From Pantanalinema sp. GBBB05 (GTDB lineage Bacteria; Cyanobacteriota; Cyanobacteriia; Leptolyngbyales; Leptolyngbyaceae), in contig VRZD01000014.1 in the NCBI GenBank assembly GCA_016743235.1, forward strand, positions 1-64,000: DNA of 64,000 bases, read 5' to 3'. Made by a program: the position numbers and the translations under genes. The number at the start of each line of letters is the position of its first letter. Position 1 is the stretch's first letter. Below are positions 37,508 through 46,913 of the stretch, in pieces. The notes beneath the pieces are model-generated. The model was not told the DNA's origin, made no database searches, and was given only the letters and a program-made list of their open reading frames with translations.

Positions 37508-38566
37508 ATGCACAAAATTCCTGTCACAATCATCACAGGCTTTTTAGGAGCCGGAAAAACTACACTGATCCGGCAGTTGCTCCAGAACAACCAGGGACGA
37601 CGGATCGCCGTTTTAGTGAATGAATTTGGTGAAGTGGGAATTGATGGTGATCTGCTGCGATCGTGTCAGGTTTGCGATGACGAAACCGACAGCAACGGCA
37701 CTCCGGAGATTGTGGAATTGACCAATGGTTGCCTGTGCTGCACCGTCCAGGAAGAATTTCTACCCACGATGCAGACCTTATTGGAGCGCCGCGATCAAAT
37801 TGATTGCATGGTAATTGAAACCTCTGGGTTAGCCTTGCCAAAACCTTTAGTTCAAGCCTTTCGCTGGAACGAAATTCGCACAGCGGCAACCGTGGATGGT
37901 GTGATTACGGTTGTGGATAGTGAAGCCCTAGCCAATGGTCAACTTGTAGGGGATTTAGCGGCACTCGAAGCCCAACGGCAAGCAGACGACAGTTTGGATC
38001 ACGAAACCCCGATCGAAGAATTGTTTGAAGACCAGCTTGCCTGTGCCGATCTAGTGTTACTGACCAAAGCCGATCACCTGGATGAGACGACTTTAAACCG
38101 AGTCCAGCAGTGGTTGGAACAGGAAGTGGCGCCGGGGGTAAAAATTCTGCCCTGTTTACACGGCGAAATCAGTCCCGATGTCCTACTAGGCTTTAATGCA
38201 GCTGTCGAAGATAATTTAGATAGTCGTCCCAGTCACCATGATATGGACGCAGACCATGACCATGATGACGACATTAACTCGGTACATCTCTGCTTCGATC
38301 GCGCATTTGAGCCAACTGAATTAATCGATCGCCTGAAGGATCTGGTTCAACACCAAGAGATCTATCGCATTAAAGGCTTTGTCGCTGTTCCGAATAAAGC
38401 GATGCGTTTAGTCTTGCAGGGAGTTGGCAATCGATTTGACTCCTTCTACGATCGTCCCTGGCAACCCGAGGAGCCACGTCAAACTCGCTTAGTGTTTATC
38501 GGTCGCGCTCTAGAGGTGGTTCAAATTGAGACAGCGCTCAATCGCCAGCCCTCAGCCATTCAGTAG
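37508..38566 (+). CDS. CobW/COG0523 GTPase, metal chaperone type
   Basis: A 352-residue G3E GTPase. The P-loop is ITGFLGAGKTT, the metal-binding motif is NGCLCCTV, and the base motif TKAD is present near 190. A His/Asp-rich stretch (SHHDMDADHDHDDD) precedes the C-terminal CobW_C domain (residues about 255-345). Such proteins insert or store zinc or cobalt; the cobalamin role is not shown, and no cobalamin genes are nearby. No Zur-like box was identified upstream. Confidence 0.92.
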   Translation: MHKIPVTIITGFLGAGKTTLIRQLLQNNQGRRIAVLVNEFGEVGIDGDLLRSCQVCDDETDSNGTPEIVELTNGCLCCTVQEEFLPTMQTLLERRDQIDCMVIETSGLALPKPLVQAFRWNEIRTAATVDGVITVVDSEALANGQLVGDLAALEAQRQADDSLDHETPIEELFEDQLACADLVLLTKADHLDETTLNRVQQWLEQEVAPGVKILPCLHGEISPDVLLGFNAAVEDNLDSRPSHHDMDADHDHDDDINSVHLCFDRAFEPTELIDRLKDLVQHQEIYRIKGFVAVPNKAMRLVLQGVGNRFDSFYDRPWQPEEPRQTRLVFIGRALEVVQIETALNRQPSAIQ

Positions 38567-38573
38567 AACTAGA

Positions 38574-38595
38574 GGGGCGAACCCGGGTTCGCCCC
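38574..38595. terminator. 22-bp perfect palindrome between convergent genes
   Basis: A perfect GC-rich palindrome built on GGGGCGAACCC and its complement, just after cobW and before the converging gene ending at 38610. It can fold as a hairpin in either transcript but lacks a T run. A likely bidirectional terminator or transcript end. Confidence 0.6.
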
Positions 38596-38609
38596 AACCC
38601 AATCACCGT

Positions 38610-39017
38610 TCAGAGTTGTTCTTGAGATTGCAGCACGGGAATTTGCAACCATTCCTGCAAATAGGCTTGTACTTGTTGGCAGAACTGCGATCGCTGCTCA
38701 AATTTCTCCGTACGAACAGGTCGCCGTTGCTCGTCTAGGGTCCAGCCATAATCACTACTCAGCCGCAAATTACCTTGCCAATCGGCGATCGACACAATCA
38801 GTTGATTTGCTGGACTATTATCTATATCTTTGACGCGAAATACATAGTTATAGGAATTCTGACTGGCAGCCGCCACAGTCGAGGGCTGACCACATTCCTG
38901 TTCCAGACGCACTCGGACTTGTTCAGATAAGCCCGGCACAGTTAATTCTTCTAGCGTTTTTACGGCTAGCGTCAGGGCAAAATAAAACTCCTCAACGGGA
39001 ACAAACTCAAGCTGCAT
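38610..39017 (-). CDS. Conserved cyanobacterial protein, unknown
   Basis: A 135-residue soluble protein beginning MQLEFVPVEEFYFALTLAVK, with a later mixed alpha/beta segment (NYVFRVKDIDNS, LIVSIADWQGNLRL). No domain, cofactor motif or membrane segment is recognised. It faces cobW and is preceded by the APC permease gene on the same strand. The gene call rests on a clear ATG and good codon pattern. Confidence 0.75.
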   Translation of the reverse strand: MQLEFVPVEEFYFALTLAVKTLEELTVPGLSEQVRVRLEQECGQPSTVAAASQNSYNYVFRVKDIDNSPANQLIVSIADWQGNLRLSSDYGWTLDEQRRPVRTEKFEQRSQFCQQVQAYLQEWLQIPVLQSQEQL

Positions 39018-39094
39018 AATGGCACGGCACCAGAAAGGATAACGGCAAAATACCTAGTTCATTACTTTATCCTTTATTGGATTCATTCCTTGGT

Positions 39095-40402
39095 TTAGCC
39101 ACCGTTTTTCTGAGTTGGCATTAATCGACCGATCGCAATCTTCCAAACCAACCCAGTGAGAATCAACCCAACCCCGACAAACCAGATTTCTGGTTCGACC
39201 CAAAATGACAGGAGCAAACAGGAGACTAATCCAGTCCAGGCAATCCATTGGGGATACAACCGTTCTGCTGGCGCTAACCGTAACGCCGCTAAATTAGTTA
39301 GCGCATAGTAAACCAATACCGTAAACGCGCTAAATGACCAGGTTGTTTTAACATTGCCAGTACAAACTAAGAGAGCGATCGCGCCGCTAATCACTAACAC
39401 CGCGACAACTGGAGCAGTTCTCGCTCGGTTCAGCCGTGCCACAATTTCGGGCATATCTCGCCGCCGCCCCATGGCTAGCAACACTCGCGACAATCCCAAA
39501 ATTAAATTTAGTAATACTCCTAACATGGCCGTCATTGCCCCGATCGCAACCATCATTGCCACACCCGGCGTAGGAAACTGACGAGCCGCTATTTCTAACG
39601 GAGCTGCTGCTTGGCTAAAGTTACTTAATGACTCAGTTCCCACCGCACCAACGCCAACCACCGCGATCGCCAGATAGAGAAACATGGTTAATCCCATGGT
39701 GATCACAATGGCTCGTGGAATAGTAAGGCGGGGATTCCGGGCTTCTTCACCCATCGTGGCAATTCGCCCGTAGCCTGTGTAAGCCACAAACATAAGGGCA
39801 CTGGCATGAAGGACTGCTTTTACCGGGTGTTCAGCCGGAAAGAAAGGTATTAAATGCGTTGTCCCCTTAGCCACCAGAACAGGCAGCCCGGCTAAGATAA
39901 ATGCCCCTAGCGCCAGTAATGTGATTGAGACAATTACCACGTTTGCGGTGTTAGAGCGCTGCAACCCACTTAAAGCTAGTAGCGTCAGCAGCAGTACCGC
40001 CAGCAGCGCTACAGCAACCAGCCAGGTTGAGGATGTGACGCCGATCGCGGCCAGTAAATAGCCAGCGAACCCTAGGGCAGCGGTAGCCGCTGAAGCCGTT
40101 TTAGCCAGTAAAAATAGCCAACCTGCCGTGAATCCCAGCCAGGGATTGAGATAGCGATAGCCATATTCATAGGTGCCACCACTAACCGGGTGATTGGCAG
40201 CCAGTTGGGCAGCGCTCAATCCATTACACATTGCTACGATCGCCGCAATTGCCACCGCCAACACGACAGCCGAGCCAGCAATTCCAGTGGCAATGCCGAT
40301 ACTGACAAAGACTCCCGTACCGACGATCGATCCCAAGCCCATAAATACTGCCCCTGGGAGACCTAACTGTTGCTTGAGCAGGAAAGGTGTAGGATGACTC
40401 AC
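39095..40402 (-). CDS. APC family amino acid permease
   Basis: A 435-residue inner-membrane transporter with about 12 hydrophobic helices. The first helices show GAVFMGLGSIVGTGVFVSIG, the substrate-site unwound helix of the amino acid-polyamine-organocation family, and GGTYEYGYRYLNPWLGFTAG. The start is GTG 40402. Substrate not assignable; the closest recalled groups are YhdG/CAT-like amino acid permeases. Probably moves amino acids by proton or sodium coupling. Confidence 0.9.
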   Translation of the reverse strand: MSHPTPFLLKQQLGLPGAVFMGLGSIVGTGVFVSIGIATGIAGSAVVLAVAIAAIVAMCNGLSAAQLAANHPVSGGTYEYGYRYLNPWLGFTAGWLFLLAKTASAATAALGFAGYLLAAIGVTSSTWLVAVALLAVLLLTLLALSGLQRSNTANVVIVSITLLALGAFILAGLPVLVAKGTTHLIPFFPAEHPVKAVLHASALMFVAYTGYGRIATMGEEARNPRLTIPRAIVITMGLTMFLYLAIAVVGVGAVGTESLSNFSQAAAPLEIAARQFPTPGVAMMVAIGAMTAMLGVLLNLILGLSRVLLAMGRRRDMPEIVARLNRARTAPVVAVLVISGAIALLVCTGNVKTTWSFSAFTVLVYYALTNLAALRLAPAERLYPQWIAWTGLVSCLLLSFWVEPEIWFVGVGLILTGLVWKIAIGRLMPTQKNGG

Positions 40403-40430
40403 AGGTTCAAATCAGTGTTCTCAATCAGTT

Positions 40431-40829
40431 CTAATTAGGTGGGTCGGTAGAAGGATAGGTTTCCACAATCTGCGATGATTCTGGCATCGTCGAACCCTCC
40501 CCCCAGATTAGCCCTCGTTGGAATAACAGCAATACCCCTAAGAAGGCGGCACTACCTAATACCGCTAACAAAACAGGTTGTCCAGCCACCCATAAATCTC
40601 GCCGAATCCGAGCAAGCGGACGACTCTCTAACCGGAGTCTGCGCCGAGTGGCAAACTGTTTCAAGGTAAACGGATCACGGACATAATGACCGCTCCAACT
40701 GACTACAAGACGCTCCCGGCAGTGCTGGCATGTTAACAGCCCAGTGAACAATTTGTGAGGTTTTACTGTCTGAGTGTGGTTACAGATCGGACAGGTAAAA
40801 GAAGGAGTATCAAAAGTGTGAGCATCCAT
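40431..40829 (-). CDS. Zinc-ribbon single-pass membrane protein
   Basis: A 132-residue protein with an N-terminal zinc ribbon (CPICNH...CQHCRE, about 14-38), a basic central part (ATRRRLRLESRP) and one C-terminal membrane helix (VLLAVLGSAAFLGVLLLF). No function is recognised. It lies 28 bp upstream of the permease gene on the same strand and may be in an operon with it. Confidence 0.7.
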   Translation of the reverse strand: MDAHTFDTPSFTCPICNHTQTVKPHKLFTGLLTCQHCRERLVVSWSGHYVRDPFTLKQFATRRRLRLESRPLARIRRDLWVAGQPVLLAVLGSAAFLGVLLLFQRGLIWGEGSTMPESSQIVETYPSTDPPN

Positions 40830-41380
40830 TAGAGTCGTTCAACGTTGCGGTCAGGTTATCAGCACTCTACCAAAAGGAATAGCTTCATACTAAGCTGCCC
40901 TAGTCTACCTAGAATCCAGGCTACCTTCCCAAGTAACATTTACCTTTTTTAACGTTACTCACCCCAAGGCGCTATCTTACCGCAACGTGTCCCCCTAGGA
41001 AGCGGATATTAGGCAAGATATCGAGAAGGCAGAGCAAATTAATCTCATAGCTCTAATTTAAACCTAGTCCTCTAGATCAAGACTAAATCCATCATGACTG
41101 CAACTTATGAGAACACTGTGAAGATCGAATTCCATTAATCAGAAACGTTGGAGTTCATCTCGGCTTTGACGATGAGTAGACCGTAACGATCGCCTGGAGC
41201 TCTCAGAATCGTCAAATTTTGTTAACTATATACTCAGTTAAGCCAAGCTGACCTAGAAAACGCTAAATTCCTTACAGGATAAGCCCTTGAGGACTTGTCG
41301 CCAAGCCGCATCATCGCGCAAAATAGAAATAAGAAATAAAAGTTTAAGCTATATTTCAATTTTTATCCGGCTCTACATTA
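40830..41380. other. Long intergenic region, no gene seen
   Basis: A 551-bp gap before the first ClC gene, moderately AT-rich, with stops in all frames. No tRNA, no clear riboswitch (in particular no recognisable fluoride-riboswitch core) and no strong terminator were seen. A TATACT at about 41228 could be a -10 element, but a matching -35 is weak. It likely holds the ClC promoter and that of the divergent zinc-ribbon gene. Confidence 0.45.
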
Positions 41381-43303
41381 ATGAACGCCAGCTCTCCTTC
41401 ACCTCCAGCTAGCGCTGGAACCTCTCTGCACTCTTCTCCGACTTCCTTTCTGACTGGCACCCTCAATCGCTTACAACCTTCTCCGGAAACCGTTGTCCTT
41501 CTATTAGCCGTAGTCATTGGTGGTGGAACAGGATTAGCCGTTGTGCTATTTCACTGGTTGATCCATCAGATCCGCAGCTTGATGCTAGAAGATTTGATGG
41601 GAATCATTGCCGGATGGGGAGCTTGGACTCTGGCTTGGGTTCCTTGCCTGGGGGGACTATTTGTTGGCATCATCCGGGGTTGGTTGCAAGACTTTGGTCC
41701 TAGTCTTTCATCCCTCATTTCTGCCCCACAAGCTTTTCAGCGAGTTTCCCCCATTAAGTTTTCGGCAAAGGCGATCGCGGCATCGGTGTCCTTAGGCACT
41801 GGCGCATCGTTAGGTCCTGAAGGGCCCAGCGTCGAGTTAGGTGGCAACATTGGCGTGTTACTCGGGCAGGCATTACAGGTATCGCAGGAACGGCAACGGT
41901 TGTTATTAGGCGCTGGCGCTGCCGCTGGACTAGCCGCCGGATTTAATGCCCCGATCGCGGGCGTATTTTTTGCCTTAGAAGTAGTTCTAGGCACAACATT
42001 TGCGACATCTGCCGTGAGTGTAGTGTTGCTATCCGCCGTCGTGGCAGCATTAATTTCCCAAATTGGGTTAGGGGGACAGCCAGCCTTTACCTTACCCAGT
42101 TATGAAGTCCGCAGCCCTTGGGAACTCCCGTTATATTTAGGATTAGGATTATTCGCCTGCTTAGTCTCGATCGCCTATACCCAAGCCATTCAATTGACCC
42201 AACGCAGCTTTCAAGGTGAGATTCCCTGCTTCAGTTGGATGGGACGGATTCCCTTAGTGCTGCGCCCAGTCATTGGCGGTTTGATTGTTGGCATTGTTGC
42301 CTTACAGTTTCCCCAAATCTTAGGCATTGGCTACGAAACCGTAGAAGCGATGCTGCGAGACGCCGACTTTTCATTACTATTATTGCTCAGTCTGTTAGTC
42401 GTAAAGTTAGCGATGACAGCGGTTAGTTTGGGGAGTGGTTTAGTTGGTGGACTATTTGCCCCAGCCATGTTTTTAGGGGCATCCTTAGGAGCTGCCTATG
42501 GTAAAGTTTTGCCCTTAGTATTACCGCTGGCACCAGAAAGTATTGCGGCGCCACCTGCCTATGCCATGGTCGGTATGGCAGCCGTTTTAGCCGCCAGTGC
42601 CCGCGCTCCGCTTACTGCCATCTTGCTATTGTTTGAGCTAACTCGGGATTACCGAATTATCCTGCCATTAATGGCAGCCGTTGGTCTAAGTGTATGGTTG
42701 ATCGAACGGTTAAAGCCGATCGCTCAAAGTACTCCAGCCATTCAATCGATCGGGTTGAACGAAGATCCCAACCAACCAACCGAATTAATGCATCAGCTTC
42801 CAGTCTTACAAGCAATGCATCAAAACTTTCTGGCTTTGCCTAGTTCTCTATCTGTTTTAGAGGCTGGATTAGCTCTAACTCGGCATCAAACTCATAGTGC
42901 CTTGGTCATCGATGAAACGAACCAATTAGTGGGGATTGTCACTCTACAAGATATCAATCGCGCGATCGCAGGTTGGGAACAAACGGATCATACAACCGCT
43001 CCAGAGTCGCCTTTAACTAGTTTTTTGAACCAAAAACTAGGCGATATTTGTACTAAAGATGTGCTTTCAGTTTACGAAGATGAATCGATTGCCGAAGCGA
43101 TGACGCGGATGGCAGCCAGAGGATTACGCCAATTACCTGTTGTCGATCGCAACAATTCCTGTCATATTGTCGGAGTACTAGAACAGGAAAAGATTCAGTT
43201 AATCTATAGTCTTGCTGTCACTCGCAAGGCATTGCGACCTTATTTAACAGTTGGCATGACTTCTGAACCCATTAGTCTGCCAACTGTGCAGCAGTCAGCA
43301 TAG
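41381..43303 (+). CDS. ClC-type chloride channel/antiporter with CBS domains
   Basis: A 640-residue ClC protein. The transport core spans about 30-440; the gating region reads GASLGPEGPSVELGGN with Glu 147, and the proton Glu is in AGVFFALEVV. The first selectivity motif GSGIP is not recognisable and reads FGPSLS instead. Two CBS domains follow (about 465-620; LVGIVTLQDINRAI, RQLPVVDRNNSCHIVGVLE), which usually bind adenine nucleotides. It is separated from a second, different ClC gene by a small membrane peptide and cyAbrB. Confidence 0.93.
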   Translation: MNASSPSPPASAGTSLHSSPTSFLTGTLNRLQPSPETVVLLLAVVIGGGTGLAVVLFHWLIHQIRSLMLEDLMGIIAGWGAWTLAWVPCLGGLFVGIIRGWLQDFGPSLSSLISAPQAFQRVSPIKFSAKAIAASVSLGTGASLGPEGPSVELGGNIGVLLGQALQVSQERQRLLLGAGAAAGLAAGFNAPIAGVFFALEVVLGTTFATSAVSVVLLSAVVAALISQIGLGGQPAFTLPSYEVRSPWELPLYLGLGLFACLVSIAYTQAIQLTQRSFQGEIPCFSWMGRIPLVLRPVIGGLIVGIVALQFPQILGIGYETVEAMLRDADFSLLLLLSLLVVKLAMTAVSLGSGLVGGLFAPAMFLGASLGAAYGKVLPLVLPLAPESIAAPPAYAMVGMAAVLAASARAPLTAILLLFELTRDYRIILPLMAAVGLSVWLIERLKPIAQSTPAIQSIGLNEDPNQPTELMHQLPVLQAMHQNFLALPSSLSVLEAGLALTRHQTHSALVIDETNQLVGIVTLQDINRAIAGWEQTDHTTAPESPLTSFLNQKLGDICTKDVLSVYEDESIAEAMTRMAARGLRQLPVVDRNNSCHIVGVLEQEKIQLIYSLAVTRKALRPYLTVGMTSEPISLPTVQQSA

Positions 43304-43315
43304 ATTGGCACTGGC

Positions 43316-43432
43316 TCAGCGATCGCGACTGGTCCAAATTCCCGTAAACATCATTAACATTCCACCAATAAAGATTACGGCAGCAAACCCGACAATGCCG
43401 ACTGTCATCCAATCAATTGTTTTCAGATCCAT
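43316..43432 (-). CDS. Predicted 38-residue single-helix membrane peptide
   Basis: A small frame with an ATG at 43432 and TGA at 43316-43318, too short for many gene callers. It starts MDLKTIDWMTVG, has one strong membrane helix (about 11-32, Gly, Ile, Met, Phe rich) and ends with a basic tail SRDR. The size and topology match small thylakoid or oxidase accessory subunits, but I do not recognise a family. It faces the first ClC gene with a 12-bp gap and lies downstream of cyAbrB. A weak GAG precedes the start. No homology test was done. Confidence 0.55.
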   Translation of the reverse strand: MDLKTIDWMTVGIVGFAAVIFIGGMLMMFTGIWTSRDR

Positions 43433-43590
43433 AACTCAGCCCAAAACGGGAATAAATCTCATTGGGTATCGTGAATAAACATCGATATCCCTTATCTTTT
43501 TCAGCTTCAGGCAGCTATGCAATCTGCTATTCTCTTTTTGCCGCTTCATCCGAGCCGGACAGAAGCAGGTAATAGAGAGTCCGGAACTGA

Positions 43591-43980
43591 TTAAGCATCT
43601 TCTCCAACTTGATCAACCTGCTTCAATTGAATATGCTTCCGTCCTAACGAAATTTCAAATTCATCTCCAGGTTGCAGATCCATTTGCTTGGTATAAGCAG
43701 AACCAATCAACAAATTACCATTTGACTGCACACTAATGCGATAGCTGGCACTTCGACCACCCCGTCCATTCGGTCCAACTTTGCCATCTAATTCAATGCC
43801 TTCAGCATCAATCAGAGCATTTAGAAACTTCATCATATTAACTCGCTCTACACCATTCTTTGTAACGGTATAGTAGCCACACTCTCTCGCTTTTTCTTCT
43901 TTGCTAAGATTACCTAGCTCTTTAACCTTTTTTAGTAAGGGTTCACCAGTCAGGGGTTCGATCTTCTTCTTTTTGGTCAT
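43591..43980 (-). CDS. cyAbrB-type transcription regulator
   Basis: A 129-residue cyanobacterial AbrB-like DNA-binding protein. N-terminal KIEPLTGEPLLKKVKELGN and KARECGYYTV, then FLNALIDAEGIELDG, and the swapped-hairpin AbrB fold at the C terminus (ISVQSNGNLLIGSAYTKQMD, PGDEFEISLGRKHIQLK). Such proteins (Sll0359/Sll0822 type) control carbon and nitrogen uptake and fermentation genes. The ATG start is clear. It lies between two ClC genes on the other strand; whether it regulates them is unknown. Confidence 0.92.
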   Translation of the reverse strand: MTKKKKIEPLTGEPLLKKVKELGNLSKEEKARECGYYTVTKNGVERVNMMKFLNALIDAEGIELDGKVGPNGRGGRSASYRISVQSNGNLLIGSAYTKQMDLQPGDEFEISLGRKHIQLKQVDQVGEDA

Positions 43981-44319
43981 TAACTTAACTTAGAACAATG
44001 GCAATGGACTTGAAGATTACTGATACTGACCTATCGATCAAATCACAATAGTTCGTATCGGCATCTGAGATCATACTACACTGATAGCAGGATTTTTCCA
44101 AAAGGATATCTACTAATTTTTTGCGACCAAATTCTATCTATTGATGCTTATCAACTAGCTCCACCCGATCGACACAGATTATGCGCTCGCATCGTCACGA
44201 AGTTTCGGTGAAGTATCCGTAAAACAGGCAGAGTTTTCTTTAGATTCAACCTGTTTATGACTTGTTTCCAACCATTTTTATCAGTTGAATTTCGCTCAAC
44301 CTAACACTACCCTACCCGT
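43981..44319. other. Divergent promoter region, no gene seen
   Basis: A 339-bp gap between cyAbrB and the second ClC gene. It is AT-rich with no open frame of note. A small GTTGA...TCAAC hairpin lies just before the ClC start. Both genes read away from it, so it should hold their promoters; no operator could be fixed. Confidence 0.45.
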
Positions 44320-46887
44320 TTGTTCAGATCCTTTTACCCTCTGTTAACAGCAAAACGGCTTGCCATCCTGGAAGCCGTTGTCATTGGTTTAGTTGCAGCA
44401 CTAGCCGCCGTTTTATTAAAGCAAAGTGTTAATTGGTTAGGGGCATGGCGGATACAGGAATCCCTTGGGCTACCAGCGTGGGCTTTACTCCCTGGCATGG
44501 GCTTAGGGGGCGGCTATTTAGCCGGATGGCTGATTGAACGGGTCGCCCCAGAGGCGGCGGGTAGTGGGGTGCCACAAGTAAAAGCGGCATTAGCCTATAT
44601 CCCGATCGCATTGAATTTGCGGGTCGCGATCGTCAAATTAATTAGCACGACACTCACGCTCAGTTCTGGCTTTGTCTTAGGACGGCAGGGACCCACTGTG
44701 CAAATTGGGGCAGCATTAGCCGCCCAACTGAGTCGTTGGGTACCTACATCACCTGATCATCAACGGCAATTGATTGCGGCTGGAGCCGCCGCTGGTTTAG
44801 CCGCTGGATTTGATGCTCCGATCGCAGGAGTAATGTTTGTAATTGAAGAATTGCTGCGGGATTTGTCTAACGTCACCCTAGGAACAGCCATTTTGGCGTC
44901 GTTTACCGGAGGTGTGATTTCCAGGTTATTGGGTGGACCCAGTATCCGTTTGGGAATTAACCCAGCTGCTACCCAAAATAGCTTTTCTTTACCAGAAACC
45001 CCTTTCTTTCTCCTGCTAGGGATTCTAGTGGGAATTCTAGCCGCTTTATTTAATCGCAGCATCATTGCCAGTTTGCAGTTTAACCGCCGCATGTTGCCAT
45101 TAAGGCTACCTTGGAAAATTGGGTTAGTAGGGTTGATTTCTGGTCTAGTCACGGGCTTATTACCCATCGACTTTCGAGACACCACGAGTGTGCAAATTTT
45201 TTTGACAGCCGATCAGGGCAACTGGCAAATGATTGCTGGGGCATTTATCGTGCAATTTATCCTCACGATCGTGGCATGTAGTGTAGAGACACCCGGTGGC
45301 TTATTTGTTCCTAGTTTAGTCTTGGGAGCGGCTTTGGGACATTTAGTAGGTTTAGTTGCCAGCCCTGTCTCCGGCGGAGATCCCGTCATTTATGCCTTAA
45401 CCGGGATGGGCGCTTTCTTTGGTGCTGTGGCGAAAGTCCCAATCACGGCGATCGTGATTGTGTTTGAAATGACTACTAGCTTCAAATTGGTGCTGCCCTT
45501 AATGATTAGCTCAGTCACAGCTTATCTAGTAACTGAACAGTTAGCGCCCGGTTCTCTATACACTAACCTCCTGGCATTAAAGGGAATTCATTTAGAATCC
45601 GATACCCCTAATGATGGACTCTGGGCACGGTTAACGGCAGCTGAAGTTATGCAGACCAAGGTAGAAATTCTCAAGAGTCAGATGACCTTAGATGAGGTAA
45701 TGCAAGCTTTTGCGCGATCGCACCATCGGGGCTTTCCAGTATTGGATCAGGGACGACTCGTGGGCATCGTTACCCAGACAGACTTAGACAAAATCGGGCA
45801 ACGGCAGTTATCGGGCACTGCTTGTCTGCATGAAATTATGACTCCCCACCCGATTACAGTCAGCCCCTATGACACTCTGACTCAGGTGCTCTATCTGCTC
45901 TCCCGGTACAAACTATCCCGACTCCCGGTTGTGGAACATCGCAAATTAGTTGGCATTATTACCCGGAGTGACATTCTCCAAGTCGAATCAGACAAGCTCC
46001 GTCGGGAAGATGACCAGCCAGGACCACGACCCGAACCCTCCTATGTGGTTTATCAAACGAGATCGCCCGCTACCGGACAGGGACGATTATTGGTGCCAAT
46101 CAGTAATCCCCAAACGGTGGATCGCCTGGTGCAACTCGCTGGCGCGATCGCCCGTGACCATCAATTTGAGATCGAGTGTTTGCAGGTCATTCCTGTCCCC
46201 CGTCATAGTTCTCCTGCTGAAACCACGATGAATACGACCCTGAGCCGACGGTTGCTAAAACGGGTCGATCGCCAGGGACAGCACTGGCATATCCCCACCC
46301 ATACCCAGATCCGCCTTTCACACACGATCGCTCAAGCGGTATTAGAAACAGTGAAGGAACGCCATATCGATTTACTACTGATGGGCTGGAAAGGGAGTAC
46401 ATCTACGCCAGGGCGAATTTTTGGGGATACTGTCGATACAGCCATCCGTCAAGCTGCCTGTGATGTTGTATTAGTCAAATTTGGTAAGAGTTCCTTTTCG
46501 CGCTGGTTAATTCCGATCGCGGGGGGACCCAATGCTCGCTATGCGATCAAATTACTTCCTGCCCTAGCCGCCCTCCATCCTCAAGCCGAAATCCGCTTAT
46601 GTCAAATTTTTCATACGTCGGATGACAGTCATAGTAGCCAATTACTAGAAGAAGAAGCCGCTTTTCTCCGGCAACGGTTACCTCGGGTCTCGATCATCAC
46701 GACTTTAGTCTGTGCCCATTCGGTCGCTGAAGCCGTCGTGGATATGGCCCAGAAAACCTCCTGTGATGTGATTATGTTGGGAGCCAGTCGCGAGGGCTTA
46801 CTTCAACAAGCCATTCAAGGCAACATTCCAGAAACGATCGCTCGGCAGTCAGACTGTACAGTGATTTTGGTAAGAAAGGCAGCCTAG
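44320..46887 (+). CDS. ClC protein with CBS pair and two universal-stress domains, Gln at gating site
   Basis: An 855-residue fusion. The ClC core (about 10-425) has GSGVP near 81-85 and GRQGPTVQIG, so the gating Glu (E148 of EcClC, GREGP) is Gln 123; the proton Glu in FVIEEL is kept. Then two CBS domains (about 445-565) and two UspA-like domains (about 575-712 and 715-855) with ATP-loop-like GWKGSTSTPGRIFGD and GASREGLLQQAIQGN. Gln at the gate uncouples proton exchange in model ClCs, so this may be a channel (inference). The start is TTG 44320; an upstream in-frame stop at 44302 leaves no ATG. Confidence 0.9.
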   Translation: MFRSFYPLLTAKRLAILEAVVIGLVAALAAVLLKQSVNWLGAWRIQESLGLPAWALLPGMGLGGGYLAGWLIERVAPEAAGSGVPQVKAALAYIPIALNLRVAIVKLISTTLTLSSGFVLGRQGPTVQIGAALAAQLSRWVPTSPDHQRQLIAAGAAAGLAAGFDAPIAGVMFVIEELLRDLSNVTLGTAILASFTGGVISRLLGGPSIRLGINPAATQNSFSLPETPFFLLLGILVGILAALFNRSIIASLQFNRRMLPLRLPWKIGLVGLISGLVTGLLPIDFRDTTSVQIFLTADQGNWQMIAGAFIVQFILTIVACSVETPGGLFVPSLVLGAALGHLVGLVASPVSGGDPVIYALTGMGAFFGAVAKVPITAIVIVFEMTTSFKLVLPLMISSVTAYLVTEQLAPGSLYTNLLALKGIHLESDTPNDGLWARLTAAEVMQTKVEILKSQMTLDEVMQAFARSHHRGFPVLDQGRLVGIVTQTDLDKIGQRQLSGTACLHEIMTPHPITVSPYDTLTQVLYLLSRYKLSRLPVVEHRKLVGIITRSDILQVESDKLRREDDQPGPRPEPSYVVYQTRSPATGQGRLLVPISNPQTVDRLVQLAGAIARDHQFEIECLQVIPVPRHSSPAETTMNTTLSRRLLKRVDRQGQHWHIPTHTQIRLSHTIAQAVLETVKERHIDLLLMGWKGSTSTPGRIFGDTVDTAIRQAACDVVLVKFGKSSFSRWLIPIAGGPNARYAIKLLPALAALHPQAEIRLCQIFHTSDDSHSSQLLEEEAAFLRQRLPRVSIITTLVCAHSVAEAVVDMAQKTSCDVIMLGASREGLLQQAIQGNIPETIARQSDCTVILVRKAA

Positions 46888-46913
46888 CTCCAGACTTACG
46901 CGCCTCCTGCTCT

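Noticed and set aside
40830..41380. Possible fluoride riboswitch upstream of the ClC gene
   Set aside because: No match to the conserved core or pseudoknot pattern could be laid out by eye.
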